A stretch of DNA of 64,000 nucleotides, taken from assembly GCA_016936015.1 (NCBI GenBank), contig JAFGPV010000035.1, forward strand, positions 1 through 64,000, read 5' to 3'. Below are positions 10,213 through 18,399 of this stretch, one piece after another. The notes under the pieces were generated by a model. That model did not search any database, had not been told where the DNA came from, and saw nothing but the letters and a program-made list of their open reading frames with translations. Numbering within the stretch: position 1 is the stretch's first letter; every line of letters begins with the position of its first letter. A program made the translations under genes and the position numbers. The stretch is from Pirellulales bacterium (GTDB lineage: Bacteria; Planctomycetota; Planctomycetia; Pirellulales; Thermoguttaceae).

Positions 10213-11628
10213 ATGGTGACCCCGAAAGAAGTTTTGGCGTTGTGCCGGGAAAAGGACGTGAAGGCGGTGGACCTGCGGTTTATGGACTTTCCCGGGCTGT
10301 GGCAGCACTTTACGATTCCCGTGGGCAAGCTTGACGAGGACGTGTTCGAGGATGGCTTGGGTTTCGACGGCTCAAGCATCCGCGGTTGGCAGGCGATCAA
10401 CGAGAGCGACATGCTGGTGGTTCCCCAGCCGGAGACGGCCACTATCGACCCGTTCTGCCCGCTGACGACGCTGTCGATGGTCTGCAACATCCAGGACCCG
10501 ATCACCCGGGAGGACTACAGCCGCGATCCGCGGAACATCGCCCGGAAGTCGGTCAACTACCTGAAGAGCACGGGCATCGGCGACACCTGCTACATCGGAC
10601 CGGAGTGCGAGTTCTTCATTTTCGACGACGTCCGTTTCGACCAGTTGCCGCAGTGCAGCTACTTCTTTATCGACAGCGTTGAGGGCCAATGGAACCGCGG
10701 CCGGGTGGAGAATCCCAACCTGGGGTACAAGCTGCGGCACAAGGAGGGCTACTTTCCCGTCCCGCCCGCCGACCAGATGATGGACATCCGCAACGAGATG
10801 ATGCAGACGATGCTCGACTGCGGCCTGGACGTCGAGGCCCAGCACCACGAGGTGGCCTCCGGCGGCCAGGCGGAAATCGACTTGAAATATGACACTCTGG
10901 TCAACATCGCCGACAAGGTGATGATGTACAAGTACATCGTCAAGAACGTGGCGAAGAAGTACAACAAGACGGTCACTTTCATGCCCAAGCCGCTGTTTGC
11001 CGACAACGGATCGGGAATGCACACGCACGCCTCGCTGTGGCGCGGCGGCGAGAACCTGTTTGCCGGCAGCGGGTACGCGGGCTTAAGCGACATGGCGATC
11101 TACGCCATCGGCGGGATCCTCAAGCACGCCCCGGCGCTGTTGGCCTTCAGTTGCCCGACCACCAACAGCTTCAAGCGGCTGGTCCCCGGCTTCGAGGCCC
11201 CGGTGAACCTGGCCTACTCGCAGCGGAACCGCTCGGCCGCGGTTCGCATTCCGATGTACAGTCCGAATCCCAAGGCCAAGCGGCTGGAGTTCCGCTGCCC
11301 CGATCCCGCCTGCAATCCATATCTCTCGTTCTCCGCGTTGTTGATGGCGATCATCGACGGCATCCAGAACAAGACCGATCCGGGCGAGCCGCTGGACAAG
11401 GACATCTACGACCTCGAGCCGGAGGAACTGGACAAGGTGCCGAAGACCCCCGGTTCGCTGGACGGCGCGCTGGAGGCGCTCCGCAAAGACCACGAGTTCC
11501 TGCTGCGCGGCGACGTCTTCACCCCCGACGTGATCGACACCTGGATCTGGTACAAGACGGTCAACGAGGTCCAGGCCATGCAGTTGCGTCCCCACCCGTA
11601 CGAGTTCTGCCTGTACTATGATATTTAG
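10213..11628 (+). CDS. glnA: Glutamine synthetase, type I
   Basis: 471 residues. It makes glutamine from glutamate, ammonia and ATP in the cytoplasm. Visible are the beta-Grasp start, DGSSIRGW (latch and substrate contact), the metal-ligand segments GPECEFF and [25 protein letters not shown] (His/Asn substrate site), [10 protein letters not shown] and [18 protein letters not shown]. Tyr399 in DIYDLEPEE aligns with the Tyr that is adenylylated in GSI-beta enzymes, so covalent control by GlnE is possible. A strong ribosome site (AAAAGGAG) precedes the ATG. A sigma-54 promoter upstream points to nitrogen control. Confidence 0.97.
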   Translation: MVTPKEVLALCREKDVKAVDLRFMDFPGLWQHFTIPVGKLDEDVFEDGLGFDGSSIRGWQAINESDMLVVPQPETATIDPFCPLTTLSMVCNIQDPITREDYSRDPRNIARKSVNYLKSTGIGDTCYIGPECEFFIFDDVRFDQLPQCSYFFIDSVEGQWNRGRVENPNLGYKLRHKEGYFPVPPADQMMDIRNEMMQTMLDCGLDVEAQHHEVASGGQAEIDLKYDTLVNIADKVMMYKYIVKNVAKKYNKTVTFMPKPLFADNGSGMHTHASLWRGGENLFAGSGYAGLSDMAIYAIGGILKHAPALLAFSCPTTNSFKRLVPGFEAPVNLAYSQRNRSAAVRIPMYSPNPKAKRLEFRCPDPACNPYLSFSALLMAIIDGIQNKTDPGEPLDKDIYDLEPEELDKVPKTPGSLDGALEALRKDHEFLLRGDVFTPDVIDTWIWYKTVNEVQAMQLRPHPYEFCLYYDI

Positions 11629-11662
11629 TGGCGAGTGGAGAGTAACGAGTGGCGAGTGGTAA
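11627..11662. repeat. GTGGCGAGTGG tandem repeat after glnA
   Basis: AGTGGCGAGTGG appears twice around a GAGAGTAACG spacer, starting at the last base of glnA. A related inverted version lies at 38549-38640. Confidence 0.55.
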
Positions 11663-11714
11663 GCGAGCCGGGCCGTCCTCGGCCCCGGCCGGTACAGCTT
11701 AAGTTTCATTTCCC

Positions 11715-11788
11715 AACGCCTCGCGATGGCTATCACGGGAGTGAAGTGCGAAATCGCTTCGCCCCCGGGAGCGCCGTCCCGGGGCGTT
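11715..11788. repeat. Family C double palindrome (copy 3)
   Basis: AACGCCTCGCGATGGCTATC ... CCCGGGAGCGCCGTCCCGGG GCGTT: a diverged copy with one changed half. It is the main content of the 355-base gap between glnA and the TolC-like gene. Confidence 0.7.
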
Positions 11789-11983
11789 GATGCAATAATA
11801 TGCATTTGTTCCTCTGAAGAATGCTTCTCAACACGGCGGCTCGCCGGGGTCATCGATTTTTTAACTGCTTCGCTACCAGTATTCCCTGCGATTCGGGATC
11901 GGTGTAGAATCTTCCATATCGTTTCAGGATCTCCTGCCCGGGTTGGGGCGGGAGATTTCTCGGATTCGGAAAGGGATATTTCG

Positions 11984-14296
11984 ATGAGCTTTTCCCCCTA
12001 TTTTAGCCTGATTTTCTGTATTGCCGGGCAGGTGGTCCCGGCGGAGGGTCAGACTCCCGCGGCGCGGCGGATCCTGGCGCCGGAACTGGTTGCCCAGGCG
12101 TTGGCCGACCGGCCGGAGCCCCCGCTTTCCGGCCAACCGTGGACCTTGGCCCGGGCACTATCGGCCGCGTTCGACCGCCCGGGTCAGCAGGCAATCAGCC
12201 AGGCGTATTGGCGGCTGACCGAAGCCGTGGCGAAATACAACTTCGCCCGGGAGGAGGTGAGAAAACTGGAGGGTCTTTCGCCGCGGCCGGGCGAGGAGGC
12301 GGCGCTGCGGGCCGCCCAATCGGCGGCGGCTGCCCGGCGAAGGAAAGCGGAACTGGCCGTGACCGAGGCCCAATACACTTTGGCGGCCTTGGTGCGTCTG
12401 CCGCCGCAATCGGCCCTGCCCTGGCCAGCCGATCCGCCGCACGTAGGCGGCTATCAGACGTACTTTGCCGAACTCTCGGCCCAAGGACGGTTGCCGGAAC
12501 GGACCCGGCTGATCGACCGGCTTCTGCCGCTGGAACGTTCGGCCGTTGACGGCCGGGCGGACTCGGTGCTGGCTGCCACGGACGCATTGGCTGCTGTGGA
12601 AGAGGATTATCAAGCCGGCCGGGCCGACCTCGGCGCGGTGACCGCCGCCGTGGAAAAGCGGCATCGGCAGCAGGCCGCTTTCATCGAGGCGGCGTGCCGT
12701 TACAACGACGAAATCGCCGAGTACGCCTGCGCGGCAATGGCGCCGAATTTACCGGCTACACAGCTTGCGGCCGCCATGATTCCGTCCGGTGCGCTGCAAC
12801 CGACTCCCGCGGCGCTGCCCGATTCCGCAGTCCAGCCGGCCGGCCACCTGGAACCGACGCCCGCGGCCGAGAATCCGCCGGACCGGGAGCGGCCTCCGAT
12901 AGAAATCCTCAAGGCCGGCCCGTTGGTGCCGGTGGAACCGCGGCCCGACGCTGTGGGCGAGGTTCCCCCGGCGCGTTCCGCCGGTTCCGAAACTTTACCG
13001 GCGACACAGGAGAAGGCCCCTTTTTCCCCGCCGGGAAACTGGGGAGGTTCCCCCTCGCCTGAAGCAAAAGGGACAGCTCCATTTTCTCCGCCCGTACAAG
13101 GGGACAGTCCCATTTTTCCTTCGGAAAAATCGGGACAGTCCCCGCGTGAAAATCAGGACCGTCTCCAAGCAACACCGCAAGGCGATCCCTTCGCTCCACG
13201 GAAAAGAGAACCGACGCCGGCAAAACGTCCACGGCCGGCTATGGACGCTCCCTTCGAAAAGGCGCCTGCCGAGGAACCGCCGAAGAGCGATGCCCAATCC
13301 TCGGAGCGTGACCCGCCGGCCGATATTCCCGAGTTGAGAACTTCGACGGCGTCACCGCAATTGGTACGCAAAGAGTCGGCGGAGCCTTCTACGGCGCTGC
13401 ACTGGTCCGGCGGCGAAGCGGAAGCGTCGGTGAACACCCTCGCAAACGACCCTCGCCCTAACCCTCTCCGGGCACCACGCAGTGGTCGGGGAGAGGGGAC
13501 AACTGATCCAGCCTTGTATACCGCCTTGCAGCGGGACGACGCCGCGATGCAGACCAAACAACTGACGCTGGCCCTGCACGCGGACCGGGGACTGTCGGAG
13601 TGCCGCGGGCAGCCGATGACGTTGGAAGAGTGTCTTTCGCGGCTGCCGGGCGGGGATCGGAAGGCGGCGCTGGCGGCCTACTGGACGACCCGGCAGCGGG
13701 CCGCGGAGTACCAGGTCCTGGCCGAGCAGCGGGATCTCCTCGACCTGCTGACGCCCCAGGCGCTGGCCCATCGCCAGGCGCCCTCGGGGGCCACCGAGAT
13801 GCTGCAACTCCGGGCCGCACAACTTAACGCCCAGGCCGACCTGCTGGAGTCCCAGGTCCGGCTGATCGAGGCGCAATTCAACCTGGGCCGGCAGACGCAG
13901 GCCACTGCGGCGGCGGAGTGGCCGATGCCGACGACCGTCCCGCACTTCGGCTCCTACGAAACGAAATTCGACCAGCAATCCCGGCAAATTGCCGACTCCT
14001 GGCCGATGCGCCGCCTGGAGGGATCCCTTCCGCAATTTCACCGGTGCCTTCAGCAACAGGCCGCGGCGGTCATCGCCGCCGACGCCGCCCGGGCCCAGGC
14101 GGCGGGTGAGTTCGATACCGGCCGCGTCGCCGTAGCCCTCGTGCTCGACCGGATTGCCGCCCAGACGCGGCGGACGATGGAATTCCTCCAAACCCAGACC
14201 GACTACAACGAGGCCATTGCCGCCTACGCCGTAACGGTCCTCCCCTCGGAAACGCCCCCTGCCCGGCTCGTGGCTTCTTTGGTCGTCAAGCCGTAG
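11984..14296 (+). CDS. Secreted protein with two TolC-like helical domains
   Basis: 770 residues. The ORF is open from 11726, but ATG 11984 has AAAGGGA eight bases before it and begins a signal peptide. Two related Ala/Gln/Arg-rich helical domains follow: residues about 35-250 (QPWTLARALSAAF ... AYWRL) and 520-760 (QPMTLEECLSRL ... AAYWTT), each with a PHVG/PHFG-x-Y-x-T-x-F/KF element and a final YN-x-x-IA-x-YA helix. This recalls the duplicated halves of outer-membrane efflux proteins, but no lipobox or porin strands were seen. The roughly 270-residue linker is Pro/Glu-rich, repeats APFSPP / GDSPIFPSEK, and contains a family A palindrome. The function is unknown; it is most likely periplasmic or cell-surface. 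Confidence 0.7.
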   Translation: MSFSPYFSLIFCIAGQVVPAEGQTPAARRILAPELVAQALADRPEPPLSGQPWTLARALSAAFDRPGQQAISQAYWRLTEAVAKYNFAREEVRKLEGLSPRPGEEAALRAAQSAAAARRRKAELAVTEAQYTLAALVRLPPQSALPWPADPPHVGGYQTYFAELSAQGRLPERTRLIDRLLPLERSAVDGRADSVLAATDALAAVEEDYQAGRADLGAVTAAVEKRHRQQAAFIEAACRYNDEIAEYACAAMAPNLPATQLAAAMIPSGALQPTPAALPDSAVQPAGHLEPTPAAENPPDRERPPIEILKAGPLVPVEPRPDAVGEVPPARSAGSETLPATQEKAPFSPPGNWGGSPSPEAKGTAPFSPPVQGDSPIFPSEKSGQSPRENQDRLQATPQGDPFAPRKREPTPAKRPRPAMDAPFEKAPAEEPPKSDAQSSERDPPADIPELRTSTASPQLVRKESAEPSTALHWSGGEAEASVNTLANDPRPNPLRAPRSGRGEGTTDPALYTALQRDDAAMQTKQLTLALHADRGLSECRGQPMTLEECLSRLPGGDRKAALAAYWTTRQRAAEYQVLAEQRDLLDLLTPQALAHRQAPSGATEMLQLRAAQLNAQADLLESQVRLIEAQFNLGRQTQATAAAEWPMPTTVPHFGSYETKFDQQSRQIADSWPMRRLEGSLPQFHRCLQQQAAAVIAADAARAQAAGEFDTGRVAVALVLDRIAAQTRRTMEFLQTQTDYNEAIAAYAVTVLPSETPPARLVASLVVKP
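13450..13499. repeat. Family A palindromic repeat (copy 3, inside the TolC-like gene)
   Basis: CCCTCGCCCTAACCCTCTCC and GGGGAGAGGGGA separated by an inner CACCACGCAGTGGTC stretch. It is translated in frame as part of the disordered linker. Confidence 0.7.
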
Positions 14297-14397
14297 AGGT
14301 TTGACGCGTTGGAAACCGACGCCATGGGAGTTTCAGAAAATGAACGTCGCGTAGCCGGTGGTTCTGAATCTGCAGAAGATCACGAAGCAGACGGAGT

Positions 14398-14480
14398 TTA
14401 GCCCGGGCACATGTGCCCGGCGTTTGTAATGGAGGCCACGATTTCGCGCCTCCCCGCCGGCCGCAAGCGGCCGGGCTAAA
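14398..14480. repeat. Family D double palindrome (copy 1)
   Basis: TTTAGCCCGGGCACATGTGC CCGG ... CCGGCCGCAAGCGGCCGG GCTAAA. TTTAGCCC/GGGCTAAA ends enclose two hairpins. It lies just past the convergent 3' ends of the TolC-like and HEAT genes and may act as a bidirectional transcript end. Confidence 0.8.
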
Positions 14481-14486
14481 CGGCCT

Positions 14487-15011
14487 CTAATCCCCCGCTT
14501 CCAAGGCCTGTAGCACCTCGGAGACCGCCTGGGGAATGGCCAGTTCCGGTTCCTCCTGTTTCAAGGCCGCCAGGATCGGGAAGAGGAGTTCCATGGCCCG
14601 TTTTTTCAGCAATGTATTGAAGACGTGATGGGCGCCCTGCTGGAGCCAGGTCGAGTCGGGTTTGTCGGCCAGGGCCTCGAGGAGCGGTTTGATTGCCTGC
14701 CGCCGCAGGGCGATCAGGGCCTCGGCCGCCACCCAGCGGACATCGTCGTCTTTGTCCGTGAGCCGCGCTACCAGGGCCGTTGCGGCCGCCGGGTCGCGGA
14801 TCGCTCCCAACGCCTTGGCCGCCTCCCAGCGGACGTGCGCCTTGGGATGCTCCAGCAGTTTGACGAGCGCCTCCGCCGCCGGCCGGCCGACCGCCTCCAA
14901 GCTCTGCCGGGCTTCCTGCCGCTTGACCGGTTCGTGATGCGTCAGGGCGGCGACCAGCGCCTCGATTTCCGCAATTTGTCGGGCTTTGGTCCCATCGGGT
15001 GACTTTGGCAT
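14487..15011 (-). CDS. HEAT-repeat protein
   Basis: 174 residues made of about four to five tandem HEAT/PBS-lyase-type helical pairs (RQEARQSLEAVG, RWEAAKALGAI, RWVAAEALIAL, FNTLLKK), ending in an acidic helix. Such repeats usually bind protein partners; bilin-lyase activity is not implied. ATG 15011 with GGGAG upstream is preferred over ATG 15041. It is divergent from the dihydrouridine synthase gene. Confidence 0.8.
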   Translation of the reverse strand: MPKSPDGTKARQIAEIEALVAALTHHEPVKRQEARQSLEAVGRPAAEALVKLLEHPKAHVRWEAAKALGAIRDPAAATALVARLTDKDDDVRWVAAEALIALRRQAIKPLLEALADKPDSTWLQQGAHHVFNTLLKKRAMELLFPILAALKQEEPELAIPQAVSEVLQALEAGD

Positions 15012-15062
15012 AACTGACTCCCGCGAATTTGTTAGAATCATTTATAATTGTATCGGCAATCT

Positions 15063-16097
15063 ATGACTCCCGACAATCCCGAAAAGCCGCCGCTTCGTCT
15101 TGGCCCCCTGGCAATCGCTCCGCCGATTCTGGCGGCGCCGCTGGCGGGATTCAGCAATTTCGCCTTCCGGCAGATCCTCCGGAACCTGGGCGGCGTGGGA
15201 TTGCCGGCCACGGAAATGCTGAGCGCCCGGGGCTTTCTGTTCCTGGAAGACCGGAAACAGGCGCAGCCCGAGCGGCTGTGGGGCGTGAAGGATGAGCCGC
15301 GGCCGTTGGCCGTGCAGATCTGGGACAACGATCCCGACAAACTGGCGGAAGTCGGCCGGCGGATCGCGCAGGAGTTCCGGGCGAGCGTGGTCGATTTGAA
15401 CTTCGGCTGTCCGGCCCGCGACGTAGCCCAAAAGGCCGAAAGCGGCGCGTATCTCCTGGGCGATCCCCAGCGCGTCGGCGATCTGGTCGCCCGCGTCGTG
15501 ACGGCCTGCCGCCCGACGCCCGTGACGGCGAAAATCCGGCTGGGACTGGCCCGCGACGCCGTCAACGCCGTAGACGTCGCCCAGGCCGTGGAAGGCGCCG
15601 GCGGGGCGGCCGTCACGGTCCACGGCCGGACCGCCGACCAACTCTACCGCGGCCGGGCCGATTGGGACGCCATTGCCCGGATCAAACCGCACCTGAAAAA
15701 AATGCCGCTGATCGGCAACGGTGATTTGAAAACTTCCGACGACGTCCTGCAGGCGTTTCGCCGTTACGGGGTGGACGGCGTGATGATCGGCCGGGCGGCG
15801 CTCCGCCGGCCGTGGCTGTTCCGCGAGGCGGCGGCCGCCCTGGCCGGGCAGCCGATTCCGCCGGAGCCGACCGCGGAAGAGCAACAAGAACTGCTCCGTG
15901 AGCATTTCCGCCTGATCGTCGCCCAGTTTGGTCCGGAGAAAGGGACCGTCATGATGCGCGCCCTGGCCGCCCCCTACGCTACAGGCCGCCCAGGCGTCCG
16001 CCGCTTCCGCGCCGCCGTCGCCCGGATCGCCACCCCGGAGGATTTTGATCGGGTGCTGAAGGAGGAGTATCCGGGATCGTTGGTCGTTGGTCGTTAG
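15063..16097 (+). CDS. dus: tRNA-dihydrouridine synthase (Dus family)
   Basis: 344 residues. An FMN-dependent enzyme that reduces specific uridines in tRNA. The TIM-barrel signatures are LAAPLAGFSNFAFR (FMN site), QIWDNDP, NFGCPARDV with the catalytic Cys, AKIRLG, VTVHGRT, GNGDLKT and GVMIGRAALRRPW. The subtype (DusA, B or C) cannot be fixed safely; GCPARDV and SGAYLLGDP look closest to DusB. The start at MTPDNPEK is chosen over a codon 15 bases upstream. The last codons and the stop TAG fall in a GTTGGTC heptamer repeat. Confidence 0.9.
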   Translation: MTPDNPEKPPLRLGPLAIAPPILAAPLAGFSNFAFRQILRNLGGVGLPATEMLSARGFLFLEDRKQAQPERLWGVKDEPRPLAVQIWDNDPDKLAEVGRRIAQEFRASVVDLNFGCPARDVAQKAESGAYLLGDPQRVGDLVARVVTACRPTPVTAKIRLGLARDAVNAVDVAQAVEGAGGAAVTVHGRTADQLYRGRADWDAIARIKPHLKKMPLIGNGDLKTSDDVLQAFRRYGVDGVMIGRAALRRPWLFREAAAALAGQPIPPEPTAEEQQELLREHFRLIVAQFGPEKGTVMMRALAAPYATGRPGVRRFRAAVARIATPEDFDRVLKEEYPGSLVVGR

Positions 16098-16151
16098 TCG
16101 TTGGTCGAGAGTAATAACGACCAACGACCAACGAATAACTACCAACGATCA
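16081..16151. repeat. CGTTGGT heptamer repeat, inverted
   Basis: Three to four tandem GTTGGTC copies, an 11-base AT-rich middle, then ACGACCAACGACCAACGA in inverse orientation. It covers the dus stop codon and reaches the end of the uspA-like gene, so both genes end in the element. A diverged relative lies at 17483-17547 between the SufR-like gene and nuoB. Confidence 0.7.
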
Positions 16152-16583
16152 TCGCGGCTTCTTCAGCACCAGCACCGGGCAGTGGGCCAGATGGATGACG
16201 CGGTCGGCCACCGAGCCGATCAACAACCGGGTTAGTGCATTCCGGCCGTGGCTGGAGAGCACGATCAGATCGGCGTGCAACTCCTCGGCGTAGGCAGTGA
16301 TTTCGTGACCCGGATCGCCGATGCGGACCTCGACCGATACCCGGGGAAGACCGCGGTCGGCAAGCTGTTTGCGAAGCGCCTCGGCGGCGTGCTCCGATCG
16401 GCTGGGATCGTCGATGTTCTCCCAAATCACGCCGGGATCGCTGGCCATGAGCACCGGCAGGACGTGCACCACGTGCAGGCACGCCGGATTATCGGCCAGC
16501 TCTTTTGCCGTCTCCAACGCGGTGAACGAATCGTCTGAAAAGTCGATTGGCACGATAACCGTTTTTCGTGGCAGCCAGTTCAT
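16149..16583 (-). CDS. Universal stress protein (UspA family)
   Basis: 144 residues. TVIVPIDFSDDS opens the fold; GDPGHEITAYAEELHADLIVLSSHGRNALTRLLIGSVADRVI carries the nucleotide-binding region. The usual G-x2-G-x9-G-S/T motif has Ser for the first Gly, so ATP binding is likely but not certain. ATG 16583 has AAAGG upstream. It is convergent with dus. No stress-specific promoter was recognised. Confidence 0.88.
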   Translation of the reverse strand: MNWLPRKTVIVPIDFSDDSFTALETAKELADNPACLHVVHVLPVLMASDPGVIWENIDDPSRSEHAAEALRKQLADRGLPRVSVEVRIGDPGHEITAYAEELHADLIVLSSHGRNALTRLLIGSVADRVIHLAHCPVLVLKKPR

Positions 16584-16847
16584 GGAAATGCCTTTGTTAG
16601 AGGATTGCCGGCAGCAAGATTTGAAAAAGGAACGGATGTCCAACGGATTTCCGTCTCCGACGTTCTAACTTCCAAACTTCACCCTGCCATTCTAAGTTCC
16701 CAATATGCAACAACTTAAGTAATTCCATCAAAGACCATTTTGAAATATTGATATTATTCGCAGAATCTATTGAAAATAATGAGACGCACAAATAGAATTG
16801 AATCAGATAAAGATATTTTTATAACTCCTTTGTGAAGGATCAAGACC

Positions 16848-17465
16848 ATGAGTATCGAGTCGCCGACCTGCGACGCAGATTTTCTCGATTTGCTGCGCGC
16901 GGCGGGCCCCTTGGGCGTGACCGATCTTGCGGAGGCGATGGAGGTTACGCCGACGGCGGTTCGGCAACGGCTGACCCGGCTGATGAGTCAGCAAATCATC
17001 CAACGGGAAGCGATCCGCAACGGGCGGGGGAGGCCGAAACACCGCTATTGGTTGACGGATAAGGGGCTGCGGATGACGGGTTCCAACTTTGCCGATCTGG
17101 CCGTGGCGTTATGGAAAGAGGTTCGCGCGTTGGAGGATCCGTCGCTCCGGCGGGAGATGCTGCGTCGGATTGCCAAGGCCATGGCCCGGGGGTATGCCAA
17201 CCAAGTCGAGGGGAAAACCCCCAGGGAACGGTTGCGGAGCGTGGCCGAACTGCTGAACCAACGGCGGATTCCCGCCTCCGTCGACGAAAACGGCCCACAA
17301 TCCTCGCTGACGACCCACGCCTGCCCCTATCCGAATCTGGCCGACCAGGATCAGAGCATCTGCACGATGGAACGGATGATGATCTCCGAATTGGTGGGCA
17401 ACGACGTCCAGCTCATGCAATGCCGTCTGGAGGGGGACGACCGGTGCCGGTTCCAAACCGGTTGA
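16848..17465 (+). CDS. SufR-like iron-sulfur winged-helix regulator
   Basis: 205 residues. An N-terminal winged helix (DFLDLLRAAGPLGVTDLAEAMEV, then PTAVRQRLTRL and GRPKHRYWLT) resembles DeoR/SufR-type regulators. A C-terminal domain ends with four Cys: 159, 172, 192 and 200 (spacing 12, 19 and 7), with the HACPYPN and GDDRCRF contexts typical of the family. Cyanobacterial SufR uses a Cys-rich C-terminus to hold an Fe-S cluster and represses suf genes. No suf genes lie nearby, so its targets are unknown. It precedes orphan nuoB on the same strand by 117 bases. Confidence 0.8.
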   Translation: MSIESPTCDADFLDLLRAAGPLGVTDLAEAMEVTPTAVRQRLTRLMSQQIIQREAIRNGRGRPKHRYWLTDKGLRMTGSNFADLAVALWKEVRALEDPSLRREMLRRIAKAMARGYANQVEGKTPRERLRSVAELLNQRRIPASVDENGPQSSLTTHACPYPNLADQDQSICTMERMMISELVGNDVQLMQCRLEGDDRCRFQTG

Positions 17466-17582
17466 TTCCGGTTTATACTTCTGTGTTAGTCGTCGGTCGT
17501 TTTTCGTGAATGAGCGACCCGCAACGAACGACAAACGACCGACGAAAATCATGCACCCTCCGAGATCCCAAACAGTCCCCTC

Positions 17583-18230
17583 ATGGCACCCCCCTGGATT
17601 GAAGGCCGTTTTGAAGAAAACGTCCTGACGACGACGTTGGAACAAGTTCTCAACTGGGCCCGGCAGGCGAGCATCTGGCCGATGACCTTCGGCGTGGCGT
17701 GCTGCGCCCTCGAGATGATGTCGGCCGGGGCGGGCCGCTTCGACCTGGACCGGTTCGGGGCCGGCGCCTTCCGCGCCAGTCCGCGGCAATCCGATCTGAT
17801 GATCGTCGCCGGCACGGTCACCTGCAAGATGGCCAGCCGCCTCCGCCGGCTCTACGAGCAGATGCCTGAGCCGAAATACGTGATTGCCATGGGCGCCTGC
17901 GCGATCGGCGGCGGGCCGTACTTCGAGCACGGCTATCACGTGGTCCGGGGCGTGGATCGGATCGTGCCGGTGGACGTGTACGTCCCCGGCTGCCCCCCCC
18001 GCCCGGAATCGCTCCTGGAAGCGCTCATGCGGCTGCAAGAAAAAATCCTCGGCCACCGGATCGTCAAGCGGCCGGCCGGCGAAATCGCCCAACTGCCGGA
18101 ACCGCTGACCCGCGAGGCCGTCAAGGCGGAAGATCAATTGCCCGTGCCCCATCACTCGGGCTTCGGCAACGTCCCGGGCGGGGAACTCGTCTTCCACCAT
18201 CAGCAAGTCAAGCCGGCGAAAAAGGTATAG
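17583..18230 (+). CDS. nuoB: NADH-quinone oxidoreductase subunit B
   Basis: 215 residues. Carries cluster N2 of complex I, next to the quinone site. The four ligands are Cys40, Cys41 ([10 protein letters not shown]), Cys106 (GACAIGGG) and Cys137 (VPGCPPRPE). The C-terminus continues some 40 residues past the core and is rich in His, Pro and Lys. No other nuo gene is in the window, so the remaining subunits must be encoded elsewhere. The order SufR-like regulator then nuoB may link an Fe-S sensor to this Fe-S protein (inference). Confidence 0.95.
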   Translation: MAPPWIEGRFEENVLTTTLEQVLNWARQASIWPMTFGVACCALEMMSAGAGRFDLDRFGAGAFRASPRQSDLMIVAGTVTCKMASRLRRLYEQMPEPKYVIAMGACAIGGGPYFEHGYHVVRGVDRIVPVDVYVPGCPPRPESLLEALMRLQEKILGHRIVKRPAGEIAQLPEPLTREAVKAEDQLPVPHHSGFGNVPGGELVFHHQQVKPAKKV

Positions 18231-18254
18231 CCGCCGCGCATCAAGAATTTCAGG

Positions 18255-18322
18255 TAGCCGGCGGCTAACAGCCGCCGAGAATCACGGAACGTCACTGCTC
18301 GGCGGCTGTCAGCCGCCGGCTA
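18255..18322. repeat. Family B double palindrome (copy 2)
   Basis: TAGCCGGCGGCTAACAGCCG ... CGGCTGTCAGCCGCCGGCTA around a 27-base spacer. It lies between the convergent ends of nuoB and the coiled-coil gene and may serve as a transcript end. Confidence 0.85.
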
Positions 18323-18399
18323 TGGAATTTGACTTTTCCGATTCTCAAGAACCGCAACGATCTTACTCCGCGCCCGCCAGCCGCGGCTTTCCCAAACGG

